Assembly (NCBI RefSeq): GCF_023156195.1
Contig: NZ_JAKUKA010000001.1
Location: 3,534,001-3,598,000, forward strand
Origin: Chitinophaga sedimenti
GTDB taxonomy: Bacteria; Bacteroidota; Bacteroidia; Chitinophagales; Chitinophagaceae
Length of the DNA stretch: 64,000 bases
Direction of reading: 5' to 3'
Shown here: piece after piece, positions 1 to 9,153 of the stretch
Position numbering within the stretch: position 1 is the first letter of the stretch
Layout: the number at the start of each line of letters is the position of its first letter
Program-made: the position numbers and the translations under genes
The notes under the pieces: model-generated
Database searches by the model: none
What the model saw: only the letters and a program-made list of their open reading frames with translations
Told to the model about the DNA's origin: nothing

Positions 1-356
1 TTTTGTTATCGTCTGCAGCCCGAAAATTTTCATTTTATTAACATCAGCAAAAAATCTTAAAAAATTGACTGCTAACTATTTAGGACATATTTCTTTCAAC
101 AGGTCAAGCCTTAATAACCGCTAAATAACAAGCAGTTAACAGATAAACCCCTTGCAATGCTGACGTAGTAATCGTATATTCGTTAAAATAGCTTAAGAGC
201 GCGTCCCATTTCCTCGTTTGTGAATATTATGTGCAGGGAAGTCTATATGCGCCCCATTCTCTCAATTTGAACCATTTCCCGTGTTTAGCCGACGGCCTTC
301 AGCATTAATCCGATTAATGCCAGCAGACCTGTATTGTTGACTTAAAATGTAACCTC
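1..356. other. Upstream intergenic region with no recognised gene
   Basis: No convincing coding sequence is visible here on either strand; it is AT-rich and precedes the first plus-strand cassette. The only clear structure is a perfect 8+8 inverted repeat at 302-320, listed separately. I did not find a match to the Bacteroidota TAnnTTTG promoter box in it. Confidence 0.5.
302..320. promoter_or_regulatory. Inverted repeat, candidate operator
   Basis: GCATTAAT, spacer CCG, ATTAATGC: a perfect 8-bp inverted repeat with a 3-nt spacer, 37 bases before the first start codon of the membrane cassette. The short spacer suits a dimeric DNA-binding protein better than an RNA terminator. No cognate regulator is encoded next to it, so the role is inferred from symmetry and position only. 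Confidence 0.35.
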
Positions 357-1321
357 ATGGAACAGCAATCTGTTAACGGATCCGGCTTGTCGGATCAGGA
401 GAAAGAGTCGTGCCTTGAAAAAGGTGAACGCATCGCCCGACTTGAAAAGGCACGAGAGCACCACCCAAACACCAACGGCAGCGAACCGGCGAAAGAAGAC
501 ACACTGATCGGCATCCTCGAGGGAAGGATCCAGCACTTGAGCAGGAACTGGCCGACATCAGGAAAACTTATTCCGACCAATTGGCGCACATAGACAAAGA
601 CATTATCGACGTTGAAGCTGAACTACGTGAAGTAGATATCGTCATCAAAGACGTGACCAAAGCACTTAAACAACAGTTTGACAGCATCGACATTAAAGAA
701 AAAGAGTTAAAGAAGCTGGTGGATGACCTTTATACACTGGTGAAAAATCTCGGCACCAAAAAGGCTGCGGTTATAACACAAAAGATCGCCAACTTCCAGG
801 CGGCGCTGGAAGCCAGCTTAAAAGCCAACAAAGAAACAGAAGATAAGTACAATGCCAAACTCAAGGCAGACCATGACGCACGCAAACCGGAATTCGATGA
901 CTGGCTGAAAGACCTGGAAAAAGACATAAAAGATGCGGAAATTCAAGTCACAAAGGTTACCGGGGTTATCGAATCAATGGGGCACCTCAAGCTAAACGCC
1001 TTTATGCGGTCGCTATTCCTCACGATCGCTTCGATTGCAATTGTGATATCCGGCAACCTATTGGAGGCCTACTTAATTAACGGTCCTAAACCGGTGGAAG
1101 ATCTGGTTGCAAACAGCGTTCTTTCCCAGGTAATTAAAGGTATCGCCGGACTCTCCCTGAATTGGAATGCATGGCAAATCGGCCTGGGATTACTTGCTTT
1201 CGGCGCACTTAACTTCGCCGTGGCCTGGATCTGCGAAGCCCTTCTGTTTAAGCGCATCATACCACGCCTCGGCCGACTAAAGGTGCGACGTAAAAAGGCA
1301 ATGATGGCGCAGACGAACTAA
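357..1321 (+). CDS. Coiled-coil membrane protein of unknown function (frameshifted)
   Basis: I do not recognise a family. The ATG at 357 opens an acidic, charged N-terminus (MEQQSVNGSG). The frame changes near 510-535, after which DPALEQELADIRKTY and a long charged helical region continue in another frame, so a one-base error there is likely. The middle is a predicted coiled coil rich in K, E, D and A. Two hydrophobic segments follow (AFMRSLFLTIASIAIVISG and IGLGLLAFGALNFAVAW), ending in a basic tail (RLGRLKVRRKKA). The arrangement suggests an inner-membrane protein with a large cytoplasmic coiled coil. The following frame stays open and coding-like across the stop at 1319-1321, so this gene and the next may be one protein of about 740 residues split by another indel. 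It is first in a four-ORF cassette ending with a vWA-like lipoprotein. Confidence 0.6.
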
Positions 1322-1386
1322 CGATTGAGGATACAAGCCACATAGAGCAGGAAAGAGCACGGATAAAATCCCGCAGCTGGTCGTCC

Positions 1387-2588
1387 GTGGTACTCCACTA
1401 CATACCTATTCTATTTTTTATGATTATGACGGTGGTACTGCTGACAGGCGGCGCCAACAATATCAAGTCCACCACCGCTGCAAATGATTCGCTCACAAGT
1501 ATATTATCTGGTGCAGGAAACGATTCACTAATCAACGCACTCAGCCGTTTGCACGGTGGTACAAGTACCGCTACTTTAACCGGTGTTGCCGGCGAACCGC
1601 AGGAGCCTGACGATCATTATGCCCGTATGACCCGCCAGGCACTCGGCAGTGTTATGACAATTTTGTTTGCAGGCATATTGTTGATGTACATTAAATTTTT
1701 GGCGGTGCCCCGGTTCTTCAAAAGGAACAAAGGGAAAATAACCAGGGATGACTGGCACACTACCTTTCTCATGAAATGGGAAATCGTGGTGGTTGTGGGT
1801 ATGATGTTGTTATTCTTTGCCTCCCTTTCCGCATATGCGTGGTTCGGCCCCTCCAGCCAAAGGTTTTTATTTTAACAGGTTTCATCGGCAGTGCATTCAC
1901 CGGGGCCGTGCTGCTTGCCTGGAGTTATTACTCCTACTCACTTGCCATGGAACTGAACAATGCAGAAACTGTGTACAATGAATTGAAAGTGCTGCGTTCA
2001 CGCATGAAACATGCTCCGCGAATTTCGCTTAATCCCCGCACCCGCCTGTACGAAGTGATGCAGGAAGGATTGAACGAGCTTGATAAAATGATGCTGAAAG
2101 ACATCGACAATACTCAAAACATGTGGAAGCAGCGCGTACCCTGGCTTAGAAATCCAAGACGCTATTTCCGTTTAAGAAATGGTAAAATCGGCTGGACGCA
2201 GGACGAATGGCCACACCTGTTGTTTAATCTGGAATCGCTGGTGACGGTAGAGGAGCTGGCCTGTTATCCGGAACTGGAAAAAGAATACTTAATACTACAG
2301 ACTAAAATCCGTGAAGTTGCCTCCACTTTACATGATCTGAAGGAAGAAGAGATAAATATGAACATTGGAGAAGACGGCAAGTTGAATGATAAGGGTGCAG
2401 CAAAAGGAGTTGCCGGCAAAGCGGAACAGAAAAAAGAAGCCCTGACAGAAAAGCTGGAAGGACATTACGATAGGAAACGGGACAAGATCAAACAACGGGA
2501 GCAAGCAGTACGAGCCGCGATAGACCTTGCCGAAAGCAGGAGATCCTGGGTATTAAAGGGATACTATAGTTATCTCGATGAAAAATAA
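1387..2588 (+). CDS. Multi-pass membrane protein of unknown function (frameshifted)
   Basis: Unknown family. The coordinates begin at a GTG, but the frame is open from 1294 and reads sensibly upstream (TIEDTSHIEQERARIKSR), so the true start is uncertain and the product may be the C-terminal half of the preceding gene. Hydrophobic segments are LHYIPILFFMIMTVVLL, SVMTILFAGILLMYIKFL and IVVVVGMMLLFFASLSAYAW. The frame then changes at about 1855-1875, in a T-rich run, and continues with ILTGFIGSAFTGAVLLAWSY. The C-terminal roughly 200 residues are soluble, helical and charged, with two coiled-coil-like stretches. Its stop overlaps the next ATG (TAATG), which points to translational coupling. Confidence 0.55.
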
Positions 2589-3979
2589 TGTTCAATAAAA
2601 ATAAAAAAATGACACTGACAGATACTATAAAAAGCGCCTGGTCGAGAATGTCGTCGGTATTCCAGCGCAGCGGCAAAGACGGTGCAGAAGCCTCACAGGA
2701 CAATGACACCTATGCGGGTGTGGACGCATCAGAAAACATGAGCGACCTGAAAAAACTGGCATCAAAAGATGAATTTGACCCCGCCATAGAACCTGAATTT
2801 GAGGTTTGTGTGATGAAGCTGGTAAACAAAGATTATAAGGACATGGGCGAACACGACGGAAAAAAGTGTATCCGCCGGCCAGTGGAAGCAAATGCTCAGG
2901 CCAACGCAGACGGAATGGTAAGCCTGTTGGTAGCGGCCCTGAGCAAATGGGAAAGTCCGGAAAAGGGCAAACTTGAGAAAGCGAAAACCATCAAAGCACA
3001 ACTGGAACAAGCGCTGAGCGAAGAGGAAAAAGAACTGAAGATAAACGAACAATTTGAGCGAGAATCCTCCCGCCTGTTTTCCACGAGCAACGTGAGCATG
3101 TATTTATTTGCCGCCGTTGGTATGCTTGTCGGCGAGTTTGCCATGATGTACAATGCTGTAGGCGCATTTGGCTTTGGCAACGGCAGGGATTTTGACTACC
3201 TGCAGCTGATGTTTGCTGTCGCTATCAGTTGCAGCATGGTATCTACAAAAATCGTATGGGACGCTTACGTAAACAGACCCGATGACACCCGTCGTGCCGA
3301 ATTACGTCGTTTACGCTGGGAGCGCGACAATCCAAAAACACCTGTGCCGCCAGATGTATTAAAAGTGCAGTCGATCGTTAGATGGCAACCAAAAGTAGTA
3401 TTCGTTTTCCTGTTGGCCGCCCAGTTGCTGGCTATTGTTGCCTTTTCGTACGTAAGAGCCGATAAGCACGGCTTCAACAAGCCCAGGCGGGCAGCAGGCG
3501 TATCGATAACCAATCAAGCAATCGCCGCCAGCGTTAATGTAAAAACAAGCGTAGTAACCGCTCCTGATTCGGCCAACAGCGCACAGGCCCCCGTTATTCA
3601 ATCAGAAGATAAAACTACCAACTGGTTAGGTTTATCGCGTTTCTGGGCCTTTATTTCATTCTCGGTGTTATTTGCCACGCTAAGCGGAATTTGTTTGTCG
3701 TATGCTTTTCAGATCATCAATAACAAACGCATGCTCCGCAAGTTGAAAGGCAGGGTAAACAGGTTAAAACACAAGTTCAGTGAGGCTACAGGCAACCACG
3801 AAACGCGTAAACAGCGCTGTAGCGATATTGATGCCATGCGCAGCAAATTCAATATGGAAAAGGCGGATAAAGTAAGTGCCAAATTTGTGAAAGCTTACGA
3901 AGGTGGTTGGAATTTCGCTATGCAGGAACATAAAAAAGCAACTCCCCTGTTAATCAAACACAAATACAAAAATATATGA
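2588..3979 (+). CDS. Coiled-coil four-helix membrane protein of unknown function
   Basis: Intact 463-residue frame, family not recognised. Residues 1-155 are soluble and charged, ending in a coiled coil (KAKTIKAQLEQALSEEEKE). Two hydrophobic pairs follow: VSMYLFAAVGMLVGEFAMMY with YLQLMFAVAISCSMVS, then VVFVFLLAAQLLAIVAFSYV with FWAFISFSVLFATLSGICL. A probable periplasmic loop separates the third and fourth segments, and a basic coiled-coil tail (NNKRMLRKLKGRVNRLKHK) ends the protein. The order of coiled coil, paired membrane helices and coiled coil repeats the plan of the upstream genes. The start overlaps the preceding stop by one base and the stop overlaps the next start (ATGA), so the cassette is almost certainly co-transcribed and co-translated. 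Confidence 0.7.
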   Translation: MFNKNKKMTLTDTIKSAWSRMSSVFQRSGKDGAEASQDNDTYAGVDASENMSDLKKLASKDEFDPAIEPEFEVCVMKLVNKDYKDMGEHDGKKCIRRPVEANAQANADGMVSLLVAALSKWESPEKGKLEKAKTIKAQLEQALSEEEKELKINEQFERESSRLFSTSNVSMYLFAAVGMLVGEFAMMYNAVGAFGFGNGRDFDYLQLMFAVAISCSMVSTKIVWDAYVNRPDDTRRAELRRLRWERDNPKTPVPPDVLKVQSIVRWQPKVVFVFLLAAQLLAIVAFSYVRADKHGFNKPRRAAGVSITNQAIAASVNVKTSVVTAPDSANSAQAPVIQSEDKTTNWLGLSRFWAFISFSVLFATLSGICLSYAFQIINNKRMLRKLKGRVNRLKHKFSEATGNHETRKQRCSDIDAMRSKFNMEKADKVSAKFVKAYEGGWNFAMQEHKKATPLLIKHKYKNI

Positions 3980-4767
3980 GACAATTCATCGCATCCGTCG
4001 GATTTATGATATTAATGTTTTCCGCTTGTAACCTTACGCCATCTTCCAAACCAGGCAAATTAGCAGTGGTTATCACTGATGCTTCCCACAGCATATTTTT
4101 AGTCGACACCTCCGGAAAAAAACCTAAACCAGCGCAACCCCAAGGCAACATAGAGGAAGTTCTCGGCTTCATGGACGATGTAGCTAAAAAAATGAACAAC
4201 GACGGCCGTACCCCGGTAGACATCCACTTTCTTGCCGTATCCCGCAACATAAGTGATGCAACGCTATCAGTTGAACCATATAGCTACAGGCCTTTAAATG
4301 AATTAGCGCTTGACGAACAGGAGGCTGATAACAATGCCATCCTTACGGAAGCAAAATTAAAACTGGTGGAGCGTTCTAAAAACACCCGGGAAAAAACGTG
4401 CCTTTTAACGACCATCGAACACGCAGCCGACATGCTCCAACACCAGATGAAACGAAAGTCCGGTGATTCCCTGCACATCATTATTCTGTCTGACATGGTT
4501 GAGGTATGCGATCGCTCGTTGATGGGAGCCACTAATTTTTCTCCAACCGATACAGCCAAAATAAGCGCATCCATGAAACAAATTGCGACAATGAAACCGA
4601 CATTTAAGCTGGATGACCCCATGCTGACTATAACTATCATCGATGTAGCACCTCTAAGTGACCCGGCAACAAAAGACGCTCTTACACGGATGTGGACCGC
4701 TGTGTTTGAAAAACTGGGATACGCAAAACCTATTGTAATTAATACAGGTGTTCCCGATAAGTTTTAA
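3976..4767 (+). CDS. Lipoprotein with von Willebrand A-like domain
   Basis: 263 residues. A short signal peptide ends in a lipobox with Cys18 (MFSAC). After a short linker the chain enters a Rossmann-like strand (LAVVITDASHSI) carrying D-x-S-x-S at residues 35-39, the first loop of a vWA MIDAS metal site. A threonine-rich loop (TCLLTTIEHAADML) and a buried strand with an acidic loop (LHIIILSDMVE) fit the second and third MIDAS loops. vWA domains bind protein partners through a divalent metal, so this is probably the periplasmic or outer-membrane sensor or adaptor of the cassette. That role is inference. It is last in the cassette and overlaps the preceding gene by four bases. No terminator was seen before the convergent ABC-F gene. 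Confidence 0.7.
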   Translation: MRQFIASVGFMILMFSACNLTPSSKPGKLAVVITDASHSIFLVDTSGKKPKPAQPQGNIEEVLGFMDDVAKKMNNDGRTPVDIHFLAVSRNISDATLSVEPYSYRPLNELALDEQEADNNAILTEAKLKLVERSKNTREKTCLLTTIEHAADMLQHQMKRKSGDSLHIIILSDMVEVCDRSLMGATNFSPTDTAKISASMKQIATMKPTFKLDDPMLTITIIDVAPLSDPATKDALTRMWTAVFEKLGYAKPIVINTGVPDKF

Positions 4768-4833
4768 TAATGCGGCCAAAGGTAAGATGCTTGAACGCTA
4801 CCAAGTAAATCGAATAAATTAGAGAGCCTGTCA

Positions 4834-6424
4834 TCAACTTTCCATTATAATCGCCGCTTCAACTCCCGTATCACCCAGGAAACGCTGATCGTGCGACACC
4901 ACGATTAACGCGCCACGGTATTCGTTTACGGCGGATGTAAGAATATTAATATTTTGAATATCGAGGTTGTTTGTCGGTTCGTCGAGAATAATTAAATCGG
5001 GCGCCTGGTGGCCAATGGTAAGACAGCAAAGCAGCAAACGCATTTTTCGCCACCGCTTAAAGCGCTGCATGGTTTATCCCAATCGGCACTGGTAAAAAGG
5101 AAGCGGTTTAGCCTCGTTTTGATCTCATGTTCTTCCAACGCACCACTGTTGTAGCGTTCTGCCTGCTGGTAAACAGTAAGCGCATTATCGATCACGGAAT
5201 AATCCTGGTCGATGTACAACGTGTGCATATCGGCGCGTTGAAGTGTTCCGGACGTGGGTTGCAGCTGACCAAGCATCAATTTGATCAGGGTGGTTTTACC
5301 ACTCCCGTTAGGACCTTTGAGCGCCATCCGTTCGCCGCTGCGTAACTGAAAACGCAGGGGTTTTGGCCATAGTGGCTTATCAACATAACTAAAGTTGATA
5401 TCTTCTGCCGTCATCAACACCTTTCCTTTATGCAACGCAGAATGATCCAGGTCGATTTTCATTTTGTCCGCATCGGGCAACGACGACCGCAGCTGTTGCA
5501 ACTCCTGCGACAGGGAGTCCACTTTATCGGCGTGTACCCCTTTGAGGCGCGCGGTACTTTTCTCCGCATTGTTGCGGAAGGTGTTCATGGAAATAGTTGG
5601 CAATCCCGCTTTTTCCTGTTTCTTTTTGCCGCGGGCATCCAGTTTCTGCTGCCGCTCCATGGCTTCCCGTTCTACATCGCGGGCCTTACGCAGGGCTTTT
5701 TCTTTACTTTTTACATCCTGGTGCAATGCTTCGGCAGCTATCTCCCGCTGCTCCACATAAAAGTCATAATTGCCGCCGTAGCAGGTTAGACCATCACGCC
5801 CCAGCTCACATACGCTTTTCACCAGGTTGAGCAAGGTGCGGTCGTGGCTCACCACTACTAGGGTCTGGCGGGAAGAGGTAATAAAATCATATAACTGTTG
5901 ACGGGCTGGCATGTCCGGTGATTGCTCGGCTCGTCCAGTAATATTAAAGCTGGTTGATGAATGGCTATGCCGGCGAGAAACACTTTCGTCTTCTGGCCAC
6001 CGCTCAGGCTTCCCATAGTACGTAATAAATCCGTTTTATGTAACCCCCAGGCGGCAAATGCCTCGTGGCAACGCTCTTCTATTCCCCAGTCATCATCGAG
6101 CGCGGTCATATTGCCTTCGCTTACGTCGCCTTCGAGAATGGCAGCCAGCGCTTTCAGTTTGGCTTCCACGCCCAGAGCCTGGGCCACGGAATAGTCGTTA
6201 TACTGGCCAAAGTGTTGCGGCACATAATATGGCTTCGACTCCGTGCGCACGATACCGGAAGCCGGCAATAACAATCCGGCCATAATGCGCAGCAATGTAG
6301 ATTTCCCTGCGCCATTGGCACCAATAAGGGCTATTTTCTCATGTTCCTGTATGGAAATATCAATATGATCGAACAACAGATCCCGGTTGGGATGCAGGTA
6401 GCAAACGTTTTGAAGGGTAAGCAT
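4834..6424 (-). CDS. ABC-F family ATPase (two frameshifts)
   Basis: Soluble tandem ATP-binding cassette protein without membrane segments, about 530 residues as expected for ABC-F ribosome-acting factors (translation or antibiotic-resistance type). The first cassette has Walker A GANGAGKST, signature LSGGQ and Walker B LILLDEPSNH. A charged linker of about 90 residues follows, then the second cassette with GPNGSGKTT, LSGGEK and LIILDEPTNNLD. The reading frame breaks after DEPSNH (near 5935) and after LSGGEK (near 5050); in both places the conserved family sequence resumes in another frame, so single-base indels are likely. The ATG at 6422-6424 (MLTLQNVCYLH) is preferred over an upstream TTG. 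A strong promoter match lies about 110 bases upstream. I cannot separate housekeeping from resistance subfamilies by eye. Confidence 0.88.
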
Positions 6425-6531
6425 TTCGCTCTCTTTAAATAATTGAATAATCAAAGACCAAGGCCTTTGCTGGATTATCTATTTAAAAGAAAGCAAATCT
6501 CACATGTTGTTCGTATTCGTGAATAATGACG

Positions 6532-6561
6532 CAAAGATAGGGGCATCTGCACAAAAACAAA
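6532..6561 (-). promoter_or_regulatory. Bacteroidota-type promoter of the ABC-F gene
   Basis: On the minus strand TATCTTTG (6532-6539) matches the -7 consensus TAnnTTTG exactly. A TTTG (6558-6561) lies 18 bases further upstream as a -33 element. Transcription would start near 6525, leaving a leader of about 100 bases before the ATG at 6424. Confidence 0.65.
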
Positions 6562-6718
6562 AACGACTACACTTACCATGGTTTAAGCAAGCACCGCATA
6601 AAAGCACTTAACGATTTAGCTATCAGCTAGTTAAACCCCTTCAGATAAACCCGTGACCGCTTTATTGGCATAACCTTTGCTTAGCAAGAGATACTAATCA
6701 AAACATAAACATCACTGT

Positions 6719-7606
6719 ATGAAAGCACATATTTTGTTATCCACGACCTTGCTGGCAGCCACGGTGCTAGGCTCGGGCTGTGTAAGCAATAAGAAATTCG
6801 GACAACTCCAATCAAGCTACCGGGAACTGCAAAATGCAAACCGCGCACTGGACGCCAAGTACCAGGACTGCTCACGTAACCTGAGTGGCGCTACTACCCG
6901 TGTACAAAGTCTGGAAGAACAGATCGCAGCGCAAAGGACCGGTCTCGCATCATTGCAGGCGGCTCTTGACAAATGTCTGAACTCCAGCAGCCAGGGTAAC
7001 GTTAATATTTCCAAATTGGTAGATGAGATCAACTCATCCAACAAATACATCCAGCACCTGGTGAACACCAAAAACAAAAGTGACTCACTTAACATGGTGC
7101 TGACCAACAACCTTACCCGTTCGCTCAGCCGCGAGGAAATGCGTGACGTGGATGTACAGGTGCTGAAAGGCGTAGTATACATCTCCCTGTCGGATAACAT
7201 GCTCTACAAATCAGGCAGCTACGAGATTTCCTCTGCAGCAAATGCTACACTGGGCAAAATCGCGAAAATCATTACTGATTATAAGGATTACGATGTGCTG
7301 ATCGAAGGTAACACGGATAATGTACCTATCTCCACCACCAACATCCGCAACAACTGGGATTTGAGTGCCCTGCGTGCCTCTTCGGTAGTACAGGCGTTAC
7401 AGAACAACTATAACGTAGACCCTAAAAGGCTGACAGCCGGCGGGCGCGGTGAATACAACCCGATTGCTTCCAATGCTGATGCTGCGGGCAAAACCAAAAA
7501 CAGGCGTACCCAGATTATCATTACACCGAAACTGGACCAGTTTATGGACCTGATCGAGAAAGCGCCGGATACGGACAGCTCGGCGGCCCCGGTGCCTAAA
7601 GTTTAA
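6719..7606 (+). CDS. OmpA-family peptidoglycan-binding lipoprotein
   Basis: 295 residues. A signal peptide with lipobox (LGSGC, Cys21) is followed by a coiled-coil region at about residues 25-125 and a C-terminal OmpA-like domain at about 150-275. The domain shows the peptidoglycan-contacting residues in EGNTDNVP (Asp) and LSALRASSVVQAL (Arg), plus the typical GRGEYNPIASN and NRRTQIIITPK segments. It should be anchored in the outer membrane and tether it to the cell wall. It stands alone: the neighbours on both sides are on the minus strand, and a strong hairpin terminator follows. The start at 6719 is the only one giving an intact signal peptide. Confidence 0.9.
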   Translation: MKAHILLSTTLLAATVLGSGCVSNKKFGQLQSSYRELQNANRALDAKYQDCSRNLSGATTRVQSLEEQIAAQRTGLASLQAALDKCLNSSSQGNVNISKLVDEINSSNKYIQHLVNTKNKSDSLNMVLTNNLTRSLSREEMRDVDVQVLKGVVYISLSDNMLYKSGSYEISSAANATLGKIAKIITDYKDYDVLIEGNTDNVPISTTNIRNNWDLSALRASSVVQALQNNYNVDPKRLTAGGRGEYNPIASNADAAGKTKNRRTQIIITPKLDQFMDLIEKAPDTDSSAAPVPKV

Positions 7607-7626
7607 TTTACTCCTGCTACATAGAA

Positions 7627-7657
7627 AGAAGGGCTGAACGTGTTGTTCAGCCCTTCT
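7627..7657 (+). terminator. Rho-independent terminator, probably bidirectional
   Basis: A perfect 13-bp stem (AGAAGGGCTGAAC / GTTCAGCCCTTCT) with a 5-nt loop lies between the ends of the convergent OmpA-like and PhyH-like genes. A T-rich stretch (GATTTTAT) follows on the plus strand. Confidence 0.8.
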
Positions 7658-7682
7658 GATTTTATGGAGGTGCTGCCATCTC

Positions 7683-8431
7683 TTATTTCAACGCTGCCCG
7701 AATCGCAAGTCCTACCACACTTTCCGGGTCCGCCTCCTGCGCGCCTTTGAATAACAACGGCGGCTGCGCCAGGAACCGAACTTCCGTTCCCCGATGTGGT
7801 TGCGCCGCATGTACGAGAAAAGGATGACACAAATACACGGTACCGGCTGCACCGGTGGCCAGCGCTTCTTCCCGCGCCGGCATGTCCACAAACATGGAAG
7901 CCAGTTCCATAAAAGACAATCCTTTATCGCCATGGGGCGCCAATGCACGGGCCACATCCAGGTGGGAGCCTTTGCGGATGCGGGTAGGCGCATCGTCCGG
8001 ACCAATATCGGAAAGAGGAACAGCATTAGCAACGCGCGGCCTTTCGAACTGATGTTACTGCGCCAGGAAAAGTAATTGGCCGGATCATCACCGGGAAAGC
8101 TTACATCTACATGCCAGCCGGTATCGCCGGCGTCTTGCGGTGCAGGAAACCGAACGGGAAAAGTACCCATCGCGCGGCACGGTGCCCATCTGCCTATACC
8201 TACCAGCTGATCAAAGGCGGCATGTAATAACGGCGTATTGGCGGCTTCAATAAAGGGCGGCTCCGAATACATGCCTAGGCGAACAACCGGTTGTATCCTG
8301 TTGTCCGGGATGTCTTTCCACAGCCGTTCACGCACTGCAGCGGCTATTTCCGGCGAAAACGCATGATCGAGACGAAGAAACCCGTCCGTAATAAACTGAT
8401 CTATCTCAATAGGACTAAATACTTCTTTCAT
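7683..8431 (-). CDS. Phytanoyl-CoA dioxygenase (PhyH) family protein (frameshifted)
   Basis: About 250 residues, Fe(II)/2-oxoglutarate-dependent oxygenase of the PhyH fold. The metal-binding facial triad is visible as GWHVDVSF (H-x-D) and a distal histidine in PFLVHAAQPH, with a following Arg-rich strand for 2-oxoglutarate. The frame breaks near 7995-8005: FLF then needs one more T to continue as SDIGPDDAPTRIRKGSH, and the rest runs to the stop at 7683. The ATG at 8429-8431 (MKEVFSPIEID) is used; a longer frame starts with TTG. Substrates in this family vary widely, so none is assigned. Confidence 0.78.
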
Positions 8432-8552
8432 TGCAATGATTTGAGGATGTACAATAAGGTGCAATGTCCCCGGGGCGGAGACTACAGACTAAGCAGCCTG
8501 TAAAAGAAGTATTAAAGTGTTGGAGACATCCTCATGGACGCAAATTACTATT

Positions 8553-9083
8553 TTATTTTTTGAATGATAGCCCCGCTGTTTCCAGGACCTCGTATAATTT
8601 AGGTAACGATCCCTTCCCCATGCCGTGCAGCTCCGGGATATCCGCCTCGCTGTATTTCGACAGCTGCTTTACAGTTTTTATCCCCTTCCCCGCCAAAGCC
8701 CGCTGTGCAGGCGCCGATAAACCAGAGAACGGATTCTTCGCTGCTTCTTTCTGTTCATTTTCTTTTACGCGAAAGCGGGTGATCTTTTTCACCAATGCCA
8801 GTGGCAACGGCTTGTCCAACGGAAACTGGATAGCGCCTTTAGACATCTTATACGCCCCCAGCTCGTCTGCAAACGCCGTGATGCCGGAGGGTGCAGGGTA
8901 AAAGCCGATATGTTGTTTATAAGCCGCAAAATGCACGAGGTTGCCAAAAAGCGCAAACGTAGGCATACCATAACTAAAGGTTTCGACCGCGTTGGGGGCG
9001 GCCTTCGCGATGGTATCGCGCATCTGTTTCAGCAGCTGCTGCGTTTCCTTCGGAAAGGAAGCGATGTACTGATCGATATTCAT
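8553..9083 (-). CDS. DUF1801 domain protein with C-terminal helix-hairpin-helix
   Basis: 176 residues. Residues 1-110 match the DUF1801 / YdhG-like fold (MNIDQYIASFP, FSYGMPTF, PLDKPLPLALVKK); some members are described as iron or copper chaperones. The C-terminal 55 residues (LSAPAQRALAGKGIKTVKQL) resemble the helix-hairpin-helix at the end of the RNA polymerase alpha subunit and related proteins, a fold used for nucleic-acid or protein contacts. The protein is cytoplasmic with no signal peptide. It lies between the PhyH and permease genes on the same strand with no sign of shared function. Confidence 0.75.
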   Translation of the reverse strand: MNIDQYIASFPKETQQLLKQMRDTIAKAAPNAVETFSYGMPTFALFGNLVHFAAYKQHIGFYPAPSGITAFADELGAYKMSKGAIQFPLDKPLPLALVKKITRFRVKENEQKEAAKNPFSGLSAPAQRALAGKGIKTVKQLSKYSEADIPELHGMGKGSLPKLYEVLETAGLSFKK

Positions 9084-9153
9084 AATGGAAAGTTACTGCA
9101 TCGGCCACAGATTTAACAGGTGCCGGCGCGACAATCTGCGGGGGAAATGCGCA

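Noticed and set aside
357..4767. Zorya-like or TerY-like defence system
   Set aside because: The cassette has membrane proteins and a vWA-like lipoprotein, but no MotA/MotB-like, helicase or nuclease motifs, and the vWA part is lipid-anchored, so the similarity is only superficial.
4834..6424. Three separate short ABC proteins
   Set aside because: Their motifs are consecutive parts of one ABC-F protein of standard length, interrupted by single-base frame changes.
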